Shown one piece after another: positions 26,211 through 35,444 of a DNA stretch of 64,000 nucleotides (position 1 is the first letter of the stretch; every line of letters begins with the position of its first letter). A program made the translations under genes and the position numbers. Below the pieces are notes generated by a model, which had not been told where the DNA came from, did not search any database, and saw nothing but the letters and a program-made list of their open reading frames with translations. The DNA comes from Urinicoccus massiliensis (GTDB lineage: Bacteria > Bacillota > Clostridia > Tissierellales > Peptoniphilaceae): positions 205,478 to 269,477 of the forward strand of contig NZ_LT635492.1 of assembly GCF_900120405.1 (NCBI RefSeq), in the 5' to 3' direction.

Positions 26211-26976
26211 TTTTATAAAAAGAACAATTACAGCAGTTATAGGAATCATTATTTTCGCCTTGATCTTGACTCAAGGGGGTTACCTATTAAAGGCAGCTTT
26301 ATTTGTCCTGTCTTTAGGCATGCTTTGGGAGATTCGAAATAGTCTGAAAAATATAGAGATTGACCTATCTTTTCCCCTGCTTGCCCTATTTAATATGATT
26401 CTTTTTTTGGCAATTTCCGTCTACAATAATTTGGCCTTAGGGTTTTTATCAATTTTATTTATTTTGATTATTGTCTTTGTCTTGCTGGATAAAGTTAAAC
26501 TGGCGGATTTGGGTCTATATAGTCTAGTTGTAACCTATATTCCTTTTAGTATTTTTCAATTAGCTCATCTGGACCACACTATATGGATGTATTGGATTTG
26601 GATATTGGCCTTTGGAACAGATACCTTTGCTTATTTAACTGGAATGTTGTTTGGCAAGCACAAGTTGATTCCTAAATTAAGTCCCAAGAAATCTATTGAG
26701 GGAGCCCTGGGTGGAATTCTTGGAGCTCTTGTCTTAAGTTGGGTCTATTTTCAATACGTCAATGTAAACTATAATTTGACCCTGGTTCTTCTTACCCTAA
26801 TGGCTTCGGTAGTTTCTCAGTTTGGAGACTTGTTTGCTTCAAAAATAAAGAGGATAACAGGGATTAAAGACTACGGGAAAATACTGCCGGGGCATGGGGG
26901 CTTTTTAGACCGGTTTGATTCGAGTATTCCTGTTATTGCACTCATTTCAATTTTTGTGCAAGTGATGATTAAATAG
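26203..26976 (+). CDS. cdsA: Phosphatidate cytidylyltransferase (CDP-diacylglycerol synthase)
   Basis: Membrane enzyme converting phosphatidate and CTP to CDP-diacylglycerol, the branch point of phospholipid synthesis. 257 residues with about seven membrane helices and the family signature near the C-terminus: SKIKRITGIKDYGKILPGHG followed by GFLDRFD. Its substrate feeds PgsA, encoded at 47.5 kb. In many Firmicutes dxr comes next; here the next gene is rseP. Confidence 0.95.
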   Translation: MSNFIKRTITAVIGIIIFALILTQGGYLLKAALFVLSLGMLWEIRNSLKNIEIDLSFPLLALFNMILFLAISVYNNLALGFLSILFILIIVFVLLDKVKLADLGLYSLVVTYIPFSIFQLAHLDHTIWMYWIWILAFGTDTFAYLTGMLFGKHKLIPKLSPKKSIEGALGGILGALVLSWVYFQYVNVNYNLTLVLLTLMASVVSQFGDLFASKIKRITGIKDYGKILPGHGGFLDRFDSSIPVIALISIFVQVMIK

Positions 26977-26988
26977 TTGGGAGTGAAT

Positions 26989-27981
26989 ATGGCAACATTA
27001 ATTGGTTCAATTGTTGTATTTTTATTAGTCGTATTATTGCATGAATTTGGACATTTTTTTGTCGCAAAAAAAGTTGGGATTCGGGTTAATGAATTCTCTG
27101 TAGGCATGGGACCAAAAATTTACCAAAAGAAAAAAGGTGAAACAATGTATTCCTTGCGGGCCTTGCCTATAGGTGGCTATTGCGCCATGGAAGGAGAAAA
27201 TGGGGAGTCTCAAGATCCAAGAAGTTTTGAGAAGGCTCCAATCCTATCGAGGGCTATGGTCGTTGTGGCTGGGGCTGCTATGAATTTTGTCCTGGCCCTG
27301 GTTGCTTTTTTTCTAGCCTTACTTCTTATGGGAACGCCCACCAATATTATTGGACAAACCATGGATAAATATCCAGCAGTAGAAGCAGGACTAAAACCTG
27401 GAGATCAAATTATTGAAGTAAACAGCTTTAAGGTTGGATCTGGCAAGGAGGTTACAGAAAAAATTTCCCATGCCACGTCTGTGGATTTAACGTATAAGCG
27501 GGATGGACAAATAAGAAAGGTCAAACTGGAAACCAAAACAGAAAATAACCGACAAGTTGTAGGAATTACTTTTCAAAATCAACACAATCCCTTAGAGGCT
27601 TTAAAGGGGTCTTTTTCCATGACCCTTGGAGTCGTTGTAGGAATTTTTAGTGTATTTAAGATGCTTTTTTCCGGAAGCTTTCAAACGCAAATGTTGGCTG
27701 GACCAGTAGGAGTGATCCAAGTTATCGGTCAATCAGCTTCCATGGGAATTGGGTCTCTCCTTTACATTCTAGGGATTATCAGTGCAAATTTGGGAGTAGT
27801 TAACCTTTTGCCGATTCCAGCCCTGGATGGAGGAAAGCTAGTCTTTCTTTTGATTGAAGCAGTTCGAGGCAAGCCCGTTGATGGAAACAAGGAAGCCTTA
27901 ATTACTATGGCGGGGATGGCCTTATTGTTTGGCCTAATGCTTTATATAACTATTTTTAGTGATTTAAAGAGAATTTTTTAA
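26989..27981 (+). CDS. rseP: RIP metalloprotease RseP (site-2 protease)
   Basis: Membrane-embedded zinc protease that cleaves anti-sigma factors or remnant signal peptides within the membrane. About 330 residues: zinc motif HEFGH (about 18-22), a PDZ domain (about 110-180, with AVEAGLKPGDQIIEVN), and NLLPIPALDGGK with the third ligand (about 275-286). A TTG at 26977 precedes in frame, but the ATG at 26989 follows GGGAGTGA and fits the family N-terminus. It directly follows cdsA. Confidence 0.94.
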   Translation: MATLIGSIVVFLLVVLLHEFGHFFVAKKVGIRVNEFSVGMGPKIYQKKKGETMYSLRALPIGGYCAMEGENGESQDPRSFEKAPILSRAMVVVAGAAMNFVLALVAFFLALLLMGTPTNIIGQTMDKYPAVEAGLKPGDQIIEVNSFKVGSGKEVTEKISHATSVDLTYKRDGQIRKVKLETKTENNRQVVGITFQNQHNPLEALKGSFSMTLGVVVGIFSVFKMLFSGSFQTQMLAGPVGVIQVIGQSASMGIGSLLYILGIISANLGVVNLLPIPALDGGKLVFLLIEAVRGKPVDGNKEALITMAGMALLFGLMLYITIFSDLKRIF

Positions 27982-27996
27982 AGGTTGAGGGGATTT

Positions 27997-29043
27997 ATGC
28001 GTAGAAAAACGAGACAAATTTTTGTAGGGGATGTTGCCATTGGTGGTGATGCCCCTATTTCTATTCAATCCATGACAAACACAAAGACCAGTGATTTGGA
28101 GGGAACGGTGAAGCAAATCTTAGCTTTGGAGGAAGCTGGCTGTGACATTGTTCGCTTTGCCGTTAATTCAGAGGAAGACGCCAAGACCATTCCTGAAATT
28201 AAAAAGCGAATTCATATTCCCACCATTGCAGATATTCAATTTAATTACCAGCTAGCTCTCTATGCCATTGAATATGGTGCCGATGGCCTGCGGATTAATC
28301 CTGGGAATATTGGAGAAAAATGGAAGGTTAAGGAAGTTGTAGATGCGGCCAAAGGGGCGGGAATCTCCATTCGGGTTGGTGTCAACTCTGGGTCTGTTCA
28401 TCAAGAGTATATTGAAAAATACCATGGGGTTAATGTAGACTCCTTATGTTATAGTGCCTTAGATGAAGTAAGAGTTTTGGAATCTCTGGGATTTTCAGAT
28501 ATTAAGGTCTCCATAAAATCTTCAGATGTAAATCAAAGTATTGAAGTGAACCGAAAGTTTGCTTCTATGACTGACTACCCCTTGCACCTAGGCATTACCG
28601 AAGCAGGGAATAAGGAACAGGGCTTGATTAAGTCCTCTGTAGGGATAGGATCTCTTTTGCATGATGGGATTGGGGATACTATTCGAATTTCCTTAACGGA
28701 CGATCCTTGTAGAGAGGTAGAAGCTGGAAAAATATTACTCAGGACCCTGGGGCTGAGAAAGGAAGGGGTAGAAATTATTTCCTGCCCAACCTGTGCCCGA
28801 ACAGATATAAACTTAATCCCCCTTGTCAATGAGGCTCAAGAAGCCTTTAAAAGCTATAAGAAGCCTTTAAAGATAGCCATTATGGGTTGCCCGGTTAATG
28901 GTCCAGGAGAGGCAAAGGAAGCTGATTTTGGTATTAGTGGAGGCAAGGGCAAGGGAATTATTTTTAGTAAGGGGAAAATTATTCGTACAGTAGAAGAAGA
29001 AAACCTGTTAAAGGCCTTACTTGAAGAAATGGAAAGATATTAA
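27997..29043 (+). CDS. ispG: 4-hydroxy-3-methylbut-2-enyl diphosphate synthase (flavodoxin/ferredoxin)
   Basis: Iron-sulfur enzyme of the MEP isoprenoid pathway (also gcpE). About 348 residues: TIM-barrel region beginning RKTRQIFVGDVAIGG and SIQSMTNTKT, then the [4Fe-4S] ligands: the pair in SCPTCART and the third Cys in MGCPVNGPGEA with the later Glu. The ATG at 27997 after GAGGGGAT is preferred over an in-frame TTG at 27985. This supports a MEP pathway even though dxr is not adjacent. polC starts one base after its stop. Confidence 0.95.
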   Translation: MRRKTRQIFVGDVAIGGDAPISIQSMTNTKTSDLEGTVKQILALEEAGCDIVRFAVNSEEDAKTIPEIKKRIHIPTIADIQFNYQLALYAIEYGADGLRINPGNIGEKWKVKEVVDAAKGAGISIRVGVNSGSVHQEYIEKYHGVNVDSLCYSALDEVRVLESLGFSDIKVSIKSSDVNQSIEVNRKFASMTDYPLHLGITEAGNKEQGLIKSSVGIGSLLHDGIGDTIRISLTDDPCREVEAGKILLRTLGLRKEGVEIISCPTCARTDINLIPLVNEAQEAFKSYKKPLKIAIMGCPVNGPGEAKEADFGISGGKGKGIIFSKGKIIRTVEEENLLKALLEEMERY

Positions 29044-29044
29044 A

Positions 29045-32000
29045 ATGAACCTTTTAGAATTATTCCAAAAACTGGGACTTGATCCAGCAACAGAAAAAGC
29101 TGTAGATATAAGAATTGAAAAGGTCTATTATTTTGAAGACCAAAAGAAGCTAGAAATTCTTTTTAAGGGAGAAGAGGATGTAGAGCTTTTAAAAAAATGT
29201 CAAACAGGGCTTGAAAAGAAATTTCAAGACCACAAAGTTCTTTGGCAAAGGCTTCAAGAAGCTTCAGAGGAAACTTGTAGACAATATATCCTTAGTTATA
29301 TCTATGACAAGGAACCTTCATCTTGTGCTTGGTTGAGAGACCAAGGTCTGGTTGAAAAAGATGATTTGATAGAGGTTGTGGTTCCAAACCAAGTTCTATA
29401 TGAAAATTATAGCAGGAGCCAATATTTTAAGGATTTAGTGGAAGAAGTTGCCAGGATTTACAAGAAAAAACTTTCCCTAGTTTTAGCAGAAGAAAATCCA
29501 GACCTGAAAGACTATGTTGAGGATTTGAAAAAAGCAGAATCCACCATGGCCAAAGAGACGCAAATCCACTGTCCTATCCCTAAAAAACAACCCATCGCCA
29601 AATCTTTAGAGGGTGGTTACCAAATTGGAAAGAAGCGGTCCTACCCCTTAATGTCCTTTGATGAAATTGATATTTATAGCAAGGGATTTTATTTGCAAGG
29701 GGAAGTTTTTGAGTTGGACTGCATTGAGTTTAGCCGAAACAATAAAAAAAGCTATATTGTCAAATTTTCTTTAACAGATAAAAAAACTTCCTACACTGCA
29801 AAAACATTTTTTTCTGATGGAAAGAAAAAAGATGAATTCTTTGAGAATGTAAAAAAGGGTAGTACAGTCCTCATTGCTGGAAAATTAGAAATGGATTCTT
29901 TTGAACATGGGCCTGTGATTAAATTGGAACACCTGGAGTTACAGGACAAGATCCAAAGGCAAGATAGTTCTGAAGAAAAGCGTATTGAATTACACTTGCA
30001 TACGAAGATGAGCTCTATGGATGGGATGAATACAGCCAAAGAATTTATTAAACAAGCAGCTGAATGGGGGCATCCGGCCATTGCCATTACAGACCATGCT
30101 GTGGTTCAAAGCTATCCGGAGGCCATGCAGGCAGCCAAAGACTTTGATATGCACGTAATTTATGGCATGGAAGCCAACCTGGTAGATGATGGGGTTCTCC
30201 TACTTCATGGAGAGGGACTTTACGATAGGGAAAACCCAGAGTTTGTGGTTTTCGACGTTGAAACTACAGGGTTTTCTCCAATTCATGACCGGATTACAGA
30301 AATTGGTGCTGTAAAAGTAAAAAATGGCAGGGTGGTTGACCGCTTTAGTCAACTAATCAACCCCTTAAAACCCATTCCACCAAGAGTTGTAGAATTAACT
30401 TCAATAAGTAATGAAATGGTGGCCAATGAGCCTAGCTTTGAAGGAGTTGCCCAAAACTTCTTGGACTTTACAAAAAATTGCATTATGGTAGCCCACAATG
30501 CATCTTTTGATATGGCTTTTATGACAAAGTCTTTTGAAAGAAATGGATACGAATTTCAAAGGGCCTATATGGATACCCTGGCCCTGGCTAAAAATTATAT
30601 TTTAAAAACAAAAAATTACAGGTTGGGAACCCTGTGTAAGAAAATGGGCATTTCACTTCTAAATGCCCATAGGGCTGTTCATGATGCGGAAGCTACAGCT
30701 GAATTATTTATAAAGCTAATGGTCCTGGCTGAAAAAGACGGCAAAAAATCGATCCAAGATTTTTTAGGAGCCAAGAGCCAGCAAGATTTTAAAAAAGAGA
30801 GACCCAGCCATCTTGTTCTTTTGGCGAAGAATAAAATCGGCTTAAAGAACCTATACCTACTGGTATCTAAGTCCCACATTGAAACTTTTTACAGGGAACC
30901 TAAAATCTTGAAATCAGACCTCTTAGAAATGAGGGAAGGGCTTTTGCTGGGAAGTGCCTGTCAAAATAGTGAATTTTTCGAAAAAATTCTTCAGGGGTCG
31001 GATTTTGACCAACTTTGTCAGCATGCAAAATTCTATGACTATTTAGAAGTTCAACCCTTGGACCAGTACCATAAGCTCATTCAATCTGGAATGATTTCTT
31101 CTGTAGAAGAATTAAAAAGCTTGATTAAGATGATTGTTGACATTGGAGAAAGGGTCAATATCCCCGTTGTTGCAACAGGAGATGTCCACTATTTAGAGCC
31201 GGAAGATGATATTTTCCGTAGAATTTTAATAGCGGGAACCTATACAAGCAAGCGGCCCTCCCAAATTCCTCATGAATCCCTCCATTTTAGAACAACAAAT
31301 GAAATGCTGGAGGACTTTAGCTTTTTAGGGGAAGACTTGGCTAGAAAAATTGTTATAGAAAATCCTCAAAAAATCCACGAGCAAATCGAAAGGTTTGATC
31401 CAATTCCTTCTGGGAAATACCCCCCATCCATTGATGGAGCGGAAGAAAATTTAAAGAGGATGACTTATGACAATGCCCATGAAAAATATGGAACCCCCTT
31501 GCCGGAGATTATAGAAAAAAGATTAGAAAAAGAGCTTAATTCCATTATATCCAATGGCTATGCCGTTATGTACATGATTGCCCATGAGCTTGTAGCCAAG
31601 TCCAATTCAGATGGCTATTATGTAGGTTCAAGGGGGTCTGTAGGATCCTCTTTGGTGGCGACTATGAGTGGGATTACAGAAGTAAATCCTCTACCTGCCC
31701 ACTATGTCTGTCCAAAGTGTAAGCACACGGAATTTTCAGACAATAAGACAGGGGGATCAGGGGTAGATTTACCTGATAAAAATTGCCCCCACTGCCATGT
31801 TCCCATGGTCAAAGAAGGCCATGACATCCCCTTTGAAGTTTTTTTGGGATTTTATGGAGACAAGGAACCGGATATTGACTTAAACTTTGCGGGTGAATAT
31901 CAACCTACGGCGCATAAGTATGTAGAAGAACTTTTCGGGGAAGGTTATGTTTTTCGGGCTGGGACCATAGGAACTTTGGCAGATAAAACAGCCTATGGAT

Positions 32001-33301
32001 TTGTTAAACACTTTATTGAAGACAGAGAAGAACAAACTCCTAGAGCGGAAATTAATCGTTTAGTTAGTGGCTGCGTAGGGGTAAAAAGAACCAGTGGCCA
32101 ACATCCTGGTGGGATTATGATTTGTCCTAAAAATATGGATATCCATGATTTTACTCCCATCCAATATCCGGCCAATGACAAGTCTTCCGGCCGAATTACA
32201 ACCCACTTTGAATATCACGCTATCAGTGAGAATATTTTAAAGCTGGATATTTTAGGCCACGATACCCCCACCATTATCAAGATGTTGGAAGATTACACTG
32301 GCTTTATGTCTAGTGAAATTCGTCTGGACGATGAAGAGGTTCTTTCTCTTTTTCGATCTACAGAGGCCCTAAATTGCGATGAATCTATTTTCCAATGCTC
32401 TACAGGAACTCTAGGGATTCCTGAATTTGGGACAGAATTTGTTCGTAAGATGCTAGTAGACACCAAACCCAAAAACTTTTCTGAATTGGTTCGAATTAGT
32501 GGGTTGTCTCATGGGACAGATGTTTGGATTGGGAATGCCCAAAGTCTAGTAGAAAACAACCAGGCGACATTAAGTGAGGTCATTTCTACCCGAGAAGATA
32601 TCATGGTTTATTTAATGAACGCCGGAGCGGACAATAAGATGGCTTTTGATGTCATGGAAAAAGTAAGAAAGGGAAAGGGAATTCCGGATAAATACTATGA
32701 GAAGATGCTAAAACTTCCCCTTCCAAAATGGTATATCAACTCTTGTGAAAAGATTAAGTATATGTTCCCCAAGGCTCATGCCGTGGCCTATGTCATGATG
32801 AGTTTTCGAATAGCCTACTATAAGATCAACTATCCCGAGGCCTTTTATGCCAGTTACTTTTCGCAAAAAGTAGCAGACTTTAATTCCGAGGTTTGCCTTA
32901 AAGGGGCACAAGCAGTACAAGACCGGCTAGACCAGCTGAAATTTGCCCAAAAAGAGACAAAACTTACGACCAAGGAAAAGAATGAACAAACTGTTTTAGA
33001 AGTGGCCCTAGAAATGCTTAGTCGGGGATATAAATTTTACAATGTTGACTTATACCAATCCATGGCCAGCAATTTCACAGTAAAAGACCAGGGTATTTTA
33101 CTCCCCTTACAGGCAATAGCAGGCCTGGGTCAAGCCGTCGCTGAGCAAATTGTAGAACAAAGGGAAGTCAGTGAATTTATTTCCATTGAAGACTTCACCA
33201 ATCGGACAAAGGCGTCAAAGACCGTTGTTGAACTTTTAAAAGAAAATCACTGCTTAGACAAATTGCCCGATAGTGACCAATTAAGTATATTTACACTTTA
33301 A
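29045..33301 (+). CDS. polC: DNA polymerase III alpha subunit, Gram-positive type PolC
   Basis: Replicative polymerase with built-in proofreading, about 1418 residues, full length. N-terminal domain, OB-fold (about 215-310), PHP segment beginning with LHLHTKMSSMDGM near 317, inserted DnaQ-like 3'-5' exonuclease starting VFDVETTGFSP near 405 with HNASFDMAF and HDAEATAEL, PHP remainder, polymerase palm with GSRGSVGSS and DIDLNFAGEYQ, a zinc-binding CPKCKHTEF/CPHC region near 889, and C-terminal helix-hairpin region. ATG 29045 is preferred over 29021, which lies inside ispG. Presence of PolC marks a low-GC Gram-positive host. Confidence 0.97.
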   Translation: MNLLELFQKLGLDPATEKAVDIRIEKVYYFEDQKKLEILFKGEEDVELLKKCQTGLEKKFQDHKVLWQRLQEASEETCRQYILSYIYDKEPSSCAWLRDQGLVEKDDLIEVVVPNQVLYENYSRSQYFKDLVEEVARIYKKKLSLVLAEENPDLKDYVEDLKKAESTMAKETQIHCPIPKKQPIAKSLEGGYQIGKKRSYPLMSFDEIDIYSKGFYLQGEVFELDCIEFSRNNKKSYIVKFSLTDKKTSYTAKTFFSDGKKKDEFFENVKKGSTVLIAGKLEMDSFEHGPVIKLEHLELQDKIQRQDSSEEKRIELHLHTKMSSMDGMNTAKEFIKQAAEWGHPAIAITDHAVVQSYPEAMQAAKDFDMHVIYGMEANLVDDGVLLLHGEGLYDRENPEFVVFDVETTGFSPIHDRITEIGAVKVKNGRVVDRFSQLINPLKPIPPRVVELTSISNEMVANEPSFEGVAQNFLDFTKNCIMVAHNASFDMAFMTKSFERNGYEFQRAYMDTLALAKNYILKTKNYRLGTLCKKMGISLLNAHRAVHDAEATAELFIKLMVLAEKDGKKSIQDFLGAKSQQDFKKERPSHLVLLAKNKIGLKNLYLLVSKSHIETFYREPKILKSDLLEMREGLLLGSACQNSEFFEKILQGSDFDQLCQHAKFYDYLEVQPLDQYHKLIQSGMISSVEELKSLIKMIVDIGERVNIPVVATGDVHYLEPEDDIFRRILIAGTYTSKRPSQIPHESLHFRTTNEMLEDFSFLGEDLARKIVIENPQKIHEQIERFDPIPSGKYPPSIDGAEENLKRMTYDNAHEKYGTPLPEIIEKRLEKELNSIISNGYAVMYMIAHELVAKSNSDGYYVGSRGSVGSSLVATMSGITEVNPLPAHYVCPKCKHTEFSDNKTGGSGVDLPDKNCPHCHVPMVKEGHDIPFEVFLGFYGDKEPDIDLNFAGEYQPTAHKYVEELFGEGYVFRAGTIGTLADKTAYGFVKHFIEDREEQTPRAEINRLVSGCVGVKRTSGQHPGGIMICPKNMDIHDFTPIQYPANDKSSGRITTHFEYHAISENILKLDILGHDTPTIIKMLEDYTGFMSSEIRLDDEEVLSLFRSTEALNCDESIFQCSTGTLGIPEFGTEFVRKMLVDTKPKNFSELVRISGLSHGTDVWIGNAQSLVENNQATLSEVISTREDIMVYLMNAGADNKMAFDVMEKVRKGKGIPDKYYEKMLKLPLPKWYINSCEKIKYMFPKAHAVAYVMMSFRIAYYKINYPEAFYASYFSQKVADFNSEVCLKGAQAVQDRLDQLKFAQKETKLTTKEKNEQTVLEVALEMLSRGYKFYNVDLYQSMASNFTVKDQGILLPLQAIAGLGQAVAEQIVEQREVSEFISIEDFTNRTKASKTVVELLKENHCLDKLPDSDQLSIFTL

Positions 33302-33316
33302 ATATATTTGTATTTG

Positions 33317-33325
33317 TGGTATACT
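33317..33325 (+). promoter_or_regulatory. Possible extended -10 promoter before rimP
   Basis: TGGTATACT (TG at 33317, TATACT 33320-33325) resembles an extended -10 element. No good -35 was found at 16-18 bases. It lies 16 bases after the polC stop. Confidence 0.35.
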
Positions 33326-33350
33326 TGTAATAAGAAATAGGTAGGATTGT

Positions 33351-33381
33351 AACTAGAGTGGGCACCCACTCTAGTTTTTTT
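33351..33381 (+). terminator. Strong hairpin terminator/attenuator upstream of rimP
   Basis: Twelve-base arms 33351-33362 and 33365-33376 around CTAGAGTGGG, then T's to 33381. It ends 14 bases before rimP. It may end the polC transcript or, with the possible promoter upstream, attenuate the rimP-nusA-infB operon. Confidence 0.85.
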
Positions 33382-33395
33382 ACGAAGGGAGGAGT

Positions 33396-33854
33396 ATGGA
33401 ACATTCAATTGTCAAAAAACTGGAAGAACTAGCAGAAAAGACCGCCTTGGAAATGGATGATGAGCTGGTTGAGTTAAACTGCACAAAGTCTGATGATGGG
33501 CTCCATATTGAAGTAATTATTTATAATGCTCAGGGGACAAGCCTAGACCATTGTGTTGAATTCAGCCGGGCCTACGACAAGAAAGTAGAAGAATTAAACA
33601 TTAGTGACGGTACTTATTTCATTGAAGTTGCATCTCCCGGTTTGGATCGGCCCATAAAAACAGATGATGATCTTAGACGAAATTTAGGCAAGAAGGTAGA
33701 AGTAAAGCTCTACAAAAAAATTAATAGTAAAAAAGACTTTATCGGGGAAATCCTAGATTATTCCAAGGAAGAAGTGGTTATTCGCACAGATTCTTCTGAG
33801 GAAAAAATTCCCAGAGAAGCCATATCCTTGATGCGACAAGTGATTGAGTTTTAG
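33396..33854 (+). CDS. rimP: Ribosome maturation factor RimP
   Basis: Assists 30S assembly. 152 residues, N-terminal alpha-beta domain with LELVELNC-like pattern (ELVELNCTKSDDG), the conserved SPGLDRPIKT turn (about 86-95) and a C-terminal SH3-like barrel. AGGGAGGAG before the ATG. First gene of the conserved rimP-nusA-rnpM-infB-rbfA operon. Confidence 0.94.
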   Translation: MEHSIVKKLEELAEKTALEMDDELVELNCTKSDDGLHIEVIIYNAQGTSLDHCVEFSRAYDKKVEELNISDGTYFIEVASPGLDRPIKTDDDLRRNLGKKVEVKLYKKINSKKDFIGEILDYSKEEVVIRTDSSEEKIPREAISLMRQVIEF

Positions 33855-33862
33855 GAGGTATA

Positions 33863-35116
33863 ATGAATCAAGAATTTATTTTAGCGCTTGGAGAAATAGA
33901 AAGAGAAAAGGGCGTAGACAAAGAGATTATTTTTGAAGCCCTGGAATCTGCAATGATTTCAAGTTATAAGAAAAACTTCGGATCTGCACAAAATGTAGAT
34001 GTGGAAATGAATCGGGAGACAGGGGATGTTGCCCTTTATGCTTTAAAAGAAGTTGTGGGAAACGAAGACCTTACAGACAGTAACCTGGAGATCACACTTT
34101 CAGATGCTCAAGCCATTAATGCCAGCTACCAACTCGGAGATACAGTTCGTATACGGTTGGAACCTGAAAACTTTGGTCGAATTGCGGCGCAAACAGCTAA
34201 GCAAGTAGTCATCCAAAGAATTAAGGATGCTGAAAGAGATGTTATTTTTGAAGACTATACCGATAGGGAAAATGAAATTATAACCGGAGAGGTGCGTCGG
34301 GTCAGCAATCGGAATGTATTTTTTGACCTTGGGAAAACAGAAGCCCTCCTGCCTTTTCAAGAGCAAATTCCGGGAGAGCACTATGGCCAAGGGGAAAGAT
34401 TTAAACTATTACTATTAGAAGTTCGTCGGACACCCAAGGGGCCACAAGTCATCCTATCAAGATCTCATCCAAACCTAATTAAGCGTTTGTTTGAAATGGA
34501 AGTGCCAGAAATCCTTGATGGAGTTGTTGAAATTTATTCCATCGCTAGAGAAGCGGGATCTAGGACTAAAATTGCAGTCTTTTCAAAGGATCCTTCTATT
34601 GACCCCCTAGGAGCATGTGTTGGCTTTAAAGGAAACCGCGTCAAGGCTATTGTCGACCAACTTTATAATGAAAAAATAGACATTGTGATTTACGAAAAAG
34701 ATATTGCAGAATTTATTGCCAACGCCTTAAGTCCATCCAAGGTTGTAGAAGTTTTTATCAAAGAACGAGAAAAAGAAGCCTTGGTTGTGGTTCCAGACTA
34801 TCAACTTAGCTTGGCCATTGGCAAAGAAGGACAAAATGCCCGCCTAGCAGCCAAGTTGACGAATTGGAAAATTGATATAAAGTCTGAAAGTCAATTTGCA
34901 GACTTTTTAGAAGAAGAAAATCTGACAAAGGAAGAATTGAAACAACAATTTGCAGAAGCAAGTAAGATCGATGAATTCCTTGAAGACCTTGACCAAGAAG
35001 ACCAGGAAGATAACCTAGAGACAGACTTAGAAGATGACTCAAACTTGGAAGTCGAGGATGCCACAGAAGAAATGGAAGAGGATGAAGACCAAACCATTGA
35101 TTCAGAAGATGAATAA
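33863..35116 (+). CDS. nusA: Transcription termination/antitermination factor NusA
   Basis: RNA polymerase-associated factor controlling pausing, termination and antitermination. 417 residues: N-terminal RNAP-binding domain (1-130), S1 domain (about 135-200), two KH domains (about 230-345, with GACVGFKGNRVKAIVDQL and AIGKEGQNARLAAKLT), and an acidic Asp/Glu-rich tail (about 375-417). The tail is not one of the E. coli-type C-terminal repeats. Usual Firmicute architecture plus an acidic extension. Starts 8 bases after rimP. Confidence 0.96.
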   Translation: MNQEFILALGEIEREKGVDKEIIFEALESAMISSYKKNFGSAQNVDVEMNRETGDVALYALKEVVGNEDLTDSNLEITLSDAQAINASYQLGDTVRIRLEPENFGRIAAQTAKQVVIQRIKDAERDVIFEDYTDRENEIITGEVRRVSNRNVFFDLGKTEALLPFQEQIPGEHYGQGERFKLLLLEVRRTPKGPQVILSRSHPNLIKRLFEMEVPEILDGVVEIYSIAREAGSRTKIAVFSKDPSIDPLGACVGFKGNRVKAIVDQLYNEKIDIVIYEKDIAEFIANALSPSKVVEVFIKEREKEALVVVPDYQLSLAIGKEGQNARLAAKLTNWKIDIKSESQFADFLEEENLTKEELKQQFAEASKIDEFLEDLDQEDQEDNLETDLEDDSNLEVEDATEEMEEDEDQTIDSEDE

Positions 35117-35150
35117 GAAAATGACAAATTGGTAATGTTTAGGGAGGATC

Positions 35151-35417
35151 ATGGCAAAGTTAAAAAAAACACCCATGCGACAATGCATCGGTTGTCATGA
35201 AAATAAAGAAAAGAAAGAATTAATACGCATTGTTAAAACCAATACCGGAGAAATCTTTGTAGATAAAAGCAATAAGAGCAATGGTAGGGGAGCGTATTTG
35301 TGTAATGACATTAATTGTTTAGAGAAAGCAATTCGTTCAAAGGCTCTGAATCGGTCTTTAAAGATTGAAGTGCCAGAAGAAATATTACACGAGTTGGAGG
35401 ATTCAATGAAAGAGTAA
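35151..35417 (+). CDS. rnpM: RNase P modulator RnpM (YlxR family)
   Basis: Small basic RNA-binding protein, 88 residues, with the YlxR-type pattern MRQCIGCHENKEKKELIRIV and GRGAYLCNDINCLEKAI. YlxR has been renamed RnpM for its control of RNase P in B. subtilis. It lies in its standard place between nusA and infB; the L7Ae-like gene (ylxQ) often found next is not present. Confidence 0.92.
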   Translation: MAKLKKTPMRQCIGCHENKEKKELIRIVKTNTGEIFVDKSNKSNGRGAYLCNDINCLEKAIRSKALNRSLKIEVPEEILHELEDSMKE

Positions 35418-35444
35418 TGTCCTAGTTTAAAGGAGGTGCGTCCA

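Noticed and set aside
33302-33395. Riboswitch before rimP
   Set aside because: Only a simple hairpin with T-run; no ligand-binding core recognisable in under 100 bases.
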